Shown: piece by piece, positions 59,589 through 64,000 of the stretch
Layout of the letters: each line of letters begins with the position of its first letter
Position numbering within the stretch: the first letter of the stretch is position 1
NCBI GenBank assembly: GCA_045596385.1
Contig: JAZOCC010000008.1
Location: forward strand, 93,008 to 157,007
DNA length: 64,000 bases
Reading direction: 5' to 3'
DNA from: SIG307 sp045596385
Lineage (GTDB): Bacteria > Bacillota > Clostridia > Lachnospirales > Lachnospiraceae
The notes under the pieces: generated by a model
Told to the model about the DNA's origin: nothing
The model's input: the letters and a program-made list of their open reading frames with translations, nothing else
Databases searched by the model: none
Translations under genes and position numbers: made by a program

Positions 59589-60995
59589 ATGGGTAAGGAA
59601 TATCGGGTACGTTGTAAAGGTTTGGACGCAGAGGGACGCGGCATTGTGGAATTTAACGGGCGGAAGTTTGCTATTAAGGGGCTTCTTCCGGGCGAACTGG
59701 CCACCATGGAGCTTGTTTACCGGGCAAAGGACACCGGTGCAAGGCTCTGCCAGGTGCTGGAACCGTCTTCTGACCGCGTAGAACCGGCGTGCGGAGTTTT
59801 TGATAAGTGCGGCGGGTGTCAGTTGCTTCATATGTCGGTCGAGGCGCAGAGGGCCTTTAAGCAGGGTCTGTGCGAGGATTTACTGGGCGGCTTTGGTAAG
59901 GTACGTCCGATATTGACGGCGGAGAACCCGAAAAACTACCGGAATAAGGTCCATGCGGCCTTTGCAAGGAAGCGTGTGGGCGGGGTACCGGCAGGAAAGG
60001 GTGCCTATAAGTCAGGCAAGGGCAGTCCGGCGGGGAGGAGTAAAATTATATCCGGAATCTTCGAGGAAGAGAGCCATCGTGTTATCGAAACCACCGATTG
60101 CCTTATTCAGGATAAGCGGGCAGCGGAGTATCTCCGTACGGTGCGGAAGCTGATGCAGGATACCCATACGGAGCCTTATAACGAAGATACCGGCAGAGGA
60201 ACCCTGCGGTATGTCTTTCTTCGTATGGGCCGTAAAAGCGGCGAGGTGCTGATGGCGTTGGTGACCGGCACACCGGAGTTTCCGGCAAAGGCGAAGTTTG
60301 CCGCGGAGATTAAGAAAAAGCATCCGGAAATCGTCAACCTCCTTCATAATATCAATCCCCAGAAAAACAGCATGGTGCTTGGGAAAAAGGAAACAGTGTT
60401 GTACGGAAACGGGTACATTACGGATACCTTGTGCGGGCATACTTTCCGTATTTCGGCAAACTCTTTCTACCAGGTGAATTCCGAGCAGACGGAGGTATTA
60501 TATAAAACAGCGGTAGAATTGGCAAAGATAACAAAGAAAGACACGGTGATTGATGCCTACTGCGGTATCGGTACAATTTCTCTTATGGCAGCGGACTATG
60601 CCGGAAAGGTAATCGGCGTGGAGGTAAACGCCCAGGCCGTAAAGGATGCGAAAGACAATGCAAAGCGCAATCACTGCACCAATGTAGAGTTTATCTGTCA
60701 GGATGCCGGCGCATTTATGAGAGAGCAGGCAAAGAGGGGTACTGCTCCGCAGGTGGTTATTATGGACCCGCCACGGGTCGGTAGCGACGATGCCTTTTTA
60801 TCTTCTCTTGTGACTATGGCACCGGAGCGGGTGGTGTATATTTCCTGTAACCCGGAGACTCAAGCGAGGGATTTGAAGAAGCTTGTGGCAAAGGGATACA
60901 AGGTGGAAGTGATACAGCCGGTGGATATGTTCCCGGGAACGAAGCATTGCGAGTGCGTCGTCCTTTTGTCGCGGAGTGAGAACAGAAACTGTTAG
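59589..60995 (+). CDS. 23S rRNA (uracil-C5)-methyltransferase, RumA/RlmD family
   Basis: A 468-residue SAM-dependent RNA methyltransferase. The N-terminal TRAM-like region is at about 1-55, followed by an iron-sulfur Cys cluster ACGVFDKCGGCQLLHM (about 63-78). The SAM-binding motif is VIDAYCGIGTISLMAADYAG, and DPPRVG precedes the catalytic Cys region VVYISCNPETQARDL. It forms 5-methyluridine in 23S rRNA. An insertion near residues 130-165 is Gly/Lys-rich. The start is ATG 59589 after AGAGAGG, inside a longer frame that begins in the terminator region. Confidence 0.93.
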   Translation: MGKEYRVRCKGLDAEGRGIVEFNGRKFAIKGLLPGELATMELVYRAKDTGARLCQVLEPSSDRVEPACGVFDKCGGCQLLHMSVEAQRAFKQGLCEDLLGGFGKVRPILTAENPKNYRNKVHAAFARKRVGGVPAGKGAYKSGKGSPAGRSKIISGIFEEESHRVIETTDCLIQDKRAAEYLRTVRKLMQDTHTEPYNEDTGRGTLRYVFLRMGRKSGEVLMALVTGTPEFPAKAKFAAEIKKKHPEIVNLLHNINPQKNSMVLGKKETVLYGNGYITDTLCGHTFRISANSFYQVNSEQTEVLYKTAVELAKITKKDTVIDAYCGIGTISLMAADYAGKVIGVEVNAQAVKDAKDNAKRNHCTNVEFICQDAGAFMREQAKRGTAPQVVIMDPPRVGSDDAFLSSLVTMAPERVVYISCNPETQARDLKKLVAKGYKVEVIQPVDMFPGTKHCECVVLLSRSENRNC

Positions 60996-61031
60996 GTCTC
61001 GAAGGATATATGTTGAGATTGGGAGGAGACT

Positions 61032-61523
61032 ATGAATCATATTTTTTTCAAGAGAATTCGAGGATTTAAAATAGCATTCGCAGTCTTGATGGGAATGGAT
61101 TTGATTATCCTTATTATGTTCGGTATCATGCGATTTATAGATAATCTCTGGCCTAATCAGGAAATATGGGTGGATGAGACAAATGAAACTGTTGTGATTT
61201 CACAAGTAGAAGAATGGAATCTGCCCACGGAGAGGCTTGATCGTGTTGTGAAGATACCGGGCCTTGGAGATATGAAATTTAAAGTGTATTACAAGGATGG
61301 AAGTATGAAAACGACAGGAGTGCTTCGTGCCGGCGGTGTTTCAAACGAGATGGTTAAATTAGTTGAAGAATACGGTGAGAATGAAGGCTCTCGAAGTGCA
61401 CGAAAAATTTACTTTGTTTTGAGTGCGGTGTTTTTACTCGTACTTCTAAGTGAAGTAATAACTATAAGAATAGAGGATTCCGTGGAAAAGTCTTTGATGG
61501 AAGAGGAAACAAGGACGAGGTGA
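61032..61523 (+). CDS. Two-helix membrane protein of unknown function
   Basis: A 163-residue protein with transmembrane helices at about 14-36 (FAVLMGMDLIILIMFGIMRF) and 125-145 (KIYFVLSAVFLLVLLSEVIT). They flank an extracytoplasmic domain of about 85 residues containing IWVDETNETVVISQVEEWNL. The ends are charged. No family recognised. AT content is higher than in the preceding methyltransferase. The ATG follows GGGAGGAGACT. The flavodoxin-like gene begins 23 bp after its stop. Confidence 0.72.
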   Translation: MNHIFFKRIRGFKIAFAVLMGMDLIILIMFGIMRFIDNLWPNQEIWVDETNETVVISQVEEWNLPTERLDRVVKIPGLGDMKFKVYYKDGSMKTTGVLRAGGVSNEMVKLVEEYGENEGSRSARKIYFVLSAVFLLVLLSEVITIRIEDSVEKSLMEEETRTR

Positions 61524-61546
61524 CGGAACGAAAGGAGACAAAGGAT

Positions 61547-62116
61547 ATGAGTAAAGTCGTAGTAATCTGGTCAAGTCCGAATGCAGACGGTTTGACCGCT
61601 TCTGCAAAAGAGCAGTTTATAAAGGGTTTGACAAACGCAGGGGCTGAAGTTGAGGAAATTCATTTAAATAAAAGAAATCTGGAACATTGCAAAGCTTGCG
61701 GAAACGGATGGGGAACCTGTAATAAGAACGGAACCTGTATACTACGGGATGATTTCGCAGGCATCTACAAATCCCTTTCGGAAGCGGATGGAATCGTGTG
61801 GATCAGTGCGGTCTATTGGTCGGATATGACGGAATGCATGAAGGCATTCTTTGATCGGTTACGCAGATGTGATGCGACAGCGAATCATTTCCTGGCAGAA
61901 AAGCGCTGCGTCCTTATAGCATGTGCCGGCGGAACCGGTCGCGGAACTCTGGAATGTCTGACACAACTGGAACGAGGGCTGAATCATATGGGAATGCGTG
62001 CCTATGACCGGATTCCGGTGGTGCGATACAATAAGGATTATATTCTTCCGGCGCTGGAGACAGCCGGAGAAACCTATGCGAAAGTGCTTGAGACAGGGTT
62101 TAATATGTATTACTAA
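61547..62116 (+). CDS. Flavodoxin-like NAD(P)H-dependent FMN reductase
   Basis: A 189-residue protein of the NADPH-dependent FMN reductase/iron-sulfur flavoprotein group. The FMN phosphate loop is IWSSPNADGLTA, the typical Cys-rich segment is CKACGNGWGTCNKNGTC, and the FMN-binding turn is WISAVYWSDMTECMKAFFDR. The Cys arrangement (CxxC...C...C) suggests redox or iron-sulfur use. The start is ATG 61547 after AAAGGAGACAAAG; an in-frame GTG at 61520 would overlap the previous gene. Confidence 0.88.
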   Translation: MSKVVVIWSSPNADGLTASAKEQFIKGLTNAGAEVEEIHLNKRNLEHCKACGNGWGTCNKNGTCILRDDFAGIYKSLSEADGIVWISAVYWSDMTECMKAFFDRLRRCDATANHFLAEKRCVLIACAGGTGRGTLECLTQLERGLNHMGMRAYDRIPVVRYNKDYILPALETAGETYAKVLETGFNMYY

Positions 62117-62152
62117 GGCACGGCGCAAACATGTTTCGAAGAAAACGTGAGG

Positions 62153-62181
62153 TTGCGTTCGGATATGACAGCTTGTATAAT
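62153..62181 (+). promoter_or_regulatory. Promoter of the HTH-GNAT gene
   Basis: TTGCGT (62153-62158), 17-bp spacer, TATAAT (62176-62181), about 120 bp before the start codon. Confidence 0.75.
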
Positions 62182-62205
62182 AAACTCAAAAGGAGGAGTT
62201 TGCGT

Positions 62206-62232
62206 ATGAGAAAATATGTTATTGCTCAGTAG
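62206..62232 (+). CDS. Candidate 8-residue leader peptide
   Basis: ATG-AGA-AAA-TAT-GTT-ATT-GCT-CAG-TAG, encoding MRKYVIAQ, preceded by a strong AAAAGGAGGAG at good spacing. It is followed by a hairpin, TCTGGGCT (62233-62240) with AGCTCAGA (62258-62265), with an inner ACGAATTCGT palindrome. The position between promoter and HTH-GNAT gene fits a regulatory leader peptide, but it could also be chance. Confidence 0.35.
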   Translation: MRKYVIAQ

Positions 62233-62301
62233 TCTGGGCTTATAATACGAATTCGTGAGCTCAGATGAATCCCGGAAGATTAACTTTTAGGAGGATTTGA
62301 A

Positions 62302-63048
62302 ATGAGCTATATACGTGCGGAAGAGATTCTGCCAAAGGAGTTATTGGAAGCGGTTCAGCAATATGTGAATGGACAAAGTGTCTACATACCGGCTAAGGAA
62401 AAGTCGGACTGGGGCAGTGGAACGGATACGAAACAGATACTGGAGTTCAGAAACAGGGAGATTTTTGTAAAGTATCTTGCAGGTGCGTCGGTGCAGGAGT
62501 TGGCGATGGAATATGCACTTTCGGAGAAAAGTATCCAAAGGATTGTGAGGGAGCAACGTACACAGAGTATTGCAGAGAATACGCAGAGGACTGATATGAG
62601 TGAATATGAATATATCGATTTAAAGCTTCAACCGGAATTGAAAGAGACGGCAGCAAAGTGGTTTCACGAGAAGTGGGGAATTCCGGAGGAGGCATACCTT
62701 GCATGTATGGAGGAGTATCTGTCAGGTGCTACGAAGAACGGATGGTATCTGTGTCTGGATGGGGACAGTATTGTAGCCGGTCTCGGTGTCGTTGACAATG
62801 ATTTTCATGACCGGAAGGATTTGGCGCCGAATGTATGCGCAGTGTATACGGAAGAGGCGTACCGTTGTCAGGGCATCGCAGGAAAGCTGCTTGATATGGT
62901 AGTAGAAGAGATGCGGGCAAAGTGTGTTACACCGCTGTATCTTTTGACGGACCATACGTCCTTCTATGAGCGTTACGGCTGGGAATTCCTATGCATGGCG
63001 CAGGGAGACGGAGAAGAAGAACCGTCGAGAATGTATATTCACAAATAA
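62302..63048 (+). CDS. HTH (CD3324-like) fused to GNAT acetyltransferase
   Basis: A 248-residue fusion. Residues 1-95 resemble the small CD3324-type HTH proteins of clostridia: LPKELLEAVQQYVNGQSVYI, FRNREIFVKYLAGASVQELA, and the recognition helix ALSEKSIQRIVREQR. Residues about 105-248 are a GNAT N-acetyltransferase with the acetyl-CoA loop AYRCQGIAGKLLDMVV and FYERYGWEFL. A regulator-enzyme fusion may acetylate a small molecule or protein and control its own gene. The ATG follows TTAGGAGGATTTGAA. Confidence 0.88.
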   Translation: MSYIRAEEILPKELLEAVQQYVNGQSVYIPAKEKSDWGSGTDTKQILEFRNREIFVKYLAGASVQELAMEYALSEKSIQRIVREQRTQSIAENTQRTDMSEYEYIDLKLQPELKETAAKWFHEKWGIPEEAYLACMEEYLSGATKNGWYLCLDGDSIVAGLGVVDNDFHDRKDLAPNVCAVYTEEAYRCQGIAGKLLDMVVEEMRAKCVTPLYLLTDHTSFYERYGWEFLCMAQGDGEEEPSRMYIHK

Positions 63049-63077
63049 GAGTCGGTTTGATTACCGAGAGAAGTTAC

Positions 63078-63122
63078 AACCGGTCGGGGAGTGTGCTCCT
63101 GCGGCCGGTTTTCTTCTTTATT
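63078..63122 (+). terminator. Terminator after the HTH-GNAT gene
   Basis: Stem AACCGG (63078-63083) with CCGGTT (63105-63110) and an inner GGAG/CTCC pair, then TTCTTCTTTATT. Confidence 0.8.
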
Positions 63123-63222
63123 GGAGGTAAGGCAAAGTGCGGTGACTTGTGCGAACTCAGCATGAGTACTAATTTATGAGGACTGTGTTTACAAAAAATG
63201 AAGGAAGGATCAGATTGAACTT

Positions 63223-63852
63223 ATGTTAATTAAGGAGTTAATCTTCACTCAGGAAATCATCCTTGAAACCGGCGATTATTATTTTTCGCCGAAACGTATT
63301 GATAAAGGGACGTTGTTTATGCTTTCAAAGGTGCAGGTAACCAAAGAAGATAAGGTGCTGGATTTGGGGTGTGGATACGGTGTGGTAGGAATTTCCGTTG
63401 CGAAAACAATCGGCGGAAACCGTGTTGTTATGAGCGACGTTTCAGAGGAGGCAGTGGAGCTGACAACTGCCAATCTGGAACTCAACGGGTTAAATAATGT
63501 CAGGGTTGAAAAAAGCAACGGTCTTAAGGAGATTCCTGACAAGGATTTTACGCTAATTCTTTCAAATCCACCTTATCATGCGGATTTCTCGGTGGCAAAG
63601 GCCTTTATTGAGGAGAGTTATATGAGCTTGGTATTTGGCGGAAAGCTGATGATGGTAACAAAACGACTGACCTGGTATCGGAATAAAATCACCTCTGTAT
63701 TCGGTGGCGTAAAGGTGTTTGAACAGGACGGTTATTATGTGTTTGTTGCGGAGAAGAGCAGAATGCAAAGAGACAAAGCGACGAAAAATAAACAGAAGCT
63801 TTCAAAGAAGTTAGAGAGAAAGTACGGTAGAAAGTGTTCGAAGGGAAGGTGA
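63223..63852 (+). CDS. Class I SAM-dependent methyltransferase, small-domain (RsmC-like)
   Basis: A 209-residue methyltransferase. SAM motif I is VLDLGCGYGVVGIS and the catalytic motif is LSNPPYHAD (N/DPPY type, for exocyclic amines). It resembles 16S rRNA guanine-N2 methyltransferases (RsmC/RlmG small domain), so rRNA modification is likely. The C-terminal 40 residues are strongly basic (KQKLSKKLERKYGRKCSKGR), in keeping with RNA binding. The ATG follows AAGGAAGG at a long spacing. The final 148 bp of the window hold no gene I can support. Confidence 0.85.
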   Translation: MLIKELIFTQEIILETGDYYFSPKRIDKGTLFMLSKVQVTKEDKVLDLGCGYGVVGISVAKTIGGNRVVMSDVSEEAVELTTANLELNGLNNVRVEKSNGLKEIPDKDFTLILSNPPYHADFSVAKAFIEESYMSLVFGGKLMMVTKRLTWYRNKITSVFGGVKVFEQDGYYVFVAEKSRMQRDKATKNKQKLSKKLERKYGRKCSKGR

Positions 63853-64000
63853 GTGCCAGCAGTGACTTGTAAAAGTAAATTCCGTGTGAAAGAGTAAATT
63901 CCACCACACCATAAAAAATTACTTTTTTCAAGGATTCTAGAGACTTTATTTCGGGGTTATGGTAAAATTAAGCTGTGTTTTTCGTTAAATTTCGTAAAAC

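Overview
The window looks like a chromosomal segment of a gut- or rumen-type Lachnospiraceae bacterium (Firmicutes, Clostridia). Supporting signs are three T-box-controlled aminoacyl-tRNA synthetases (tyrS, thrS, pheST), a yloC-remA-rpoZ-lepB cluster, a BlaI/BlaR1-type pair, many GGDEF/EAL and AraC/LacI-type sensors, Lachnospiraceae-style lipoproteins with Thr/Pro-rich spacers, strong AGGAGG ribosome sites and sigma-A promoters. Genus cannot be fixed from the sequence alone. No rRNA, tRNA, insertion sequence, prophage or CRISPR array was recognised.

Layout. 1-6.4 kb: the end of one GGDEF protein, a LacI-sensor diguanylate cyclase, a convergent GH13 glycosidase and a hybrid histidine kinase. 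6.5-7.9 kb: a lipoprotein HtrA-like protease on a collagen-like stalk. 7.9-9.9 kb: T-box and tyrS, followed by a 306-bp hairpin element. 10-12.7 kb: a Nudix hydrolase, an unknown protein, and an SPFH protein paired with an Arc-like regulator. 12.9-15.6 kb: a PocR-sensor degenerate kinase and an EAL phosphodiesterase. 15.7-22.1 kb: two paralogous zinc-ribbon membrane proteins and three tandem solute-binding lipoproteins with no permease. 22.1-24.7 kb: T-box, a second long hairpin and thrS. 24.8-30.6 kb: Nudix, AraC regulator, GH27 alpha-galactosidase, threonine aldolase-like enzyme and an S8 protease. 30.8-32.7 kb: a PurF-like enzyme lacking the N-terminal cysteine, then a third long hairpin. 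32.8-36 kb: BlaR1/BlaI-type sensor-repressor with two operators. 36-41.6 kb: phospholipase C-like protein, HAD phosphatase, HTH-receiver regulator, rarA, a small membrane protein and a CorC/HlyC-type protein. 41.7-45.7 kb: T-box and pheST. 45.8-46.2 kb: an array of twelve alternating 8-bp motifs. 46.3-49.6 kb: two sigma-70-like regulators. 49.7-51.7 kb: yloC-remA-rpoZ-lepB. 51.8-55.2 kb: gap-pgk-tpiA. 55.4-63.9 kb: an HTH-TPR regulator, a DUF4003-like protein, a GH5 glucanase, an RNA methyltransferase, a flavodoxin-like reductase, an HTH-GNAT fusion and a small-domain methyltransferase.

Functional picture. Glycan use is served by GH13, GH27 (probably under the adjacent AraC regulator), GH5 and the lipoproteins. 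c-di-GMP turnover is served by the GGDEF and EAL proteins. Housekeeping genes cover translation, glycolysis and RNA metabolism.

The least explained material is intergenic. There are three 246-476-bp imperfect inverted repeats. There is a two-copy structured element with compensatory base changes, in the leaders of pheS and pgk. There is a helically phased TACCATGA/TCATGGTA array upstream of an ECF sigma operon. These are the best candidates for something undescribed. All calls come from reading the sequence; no database search was run.
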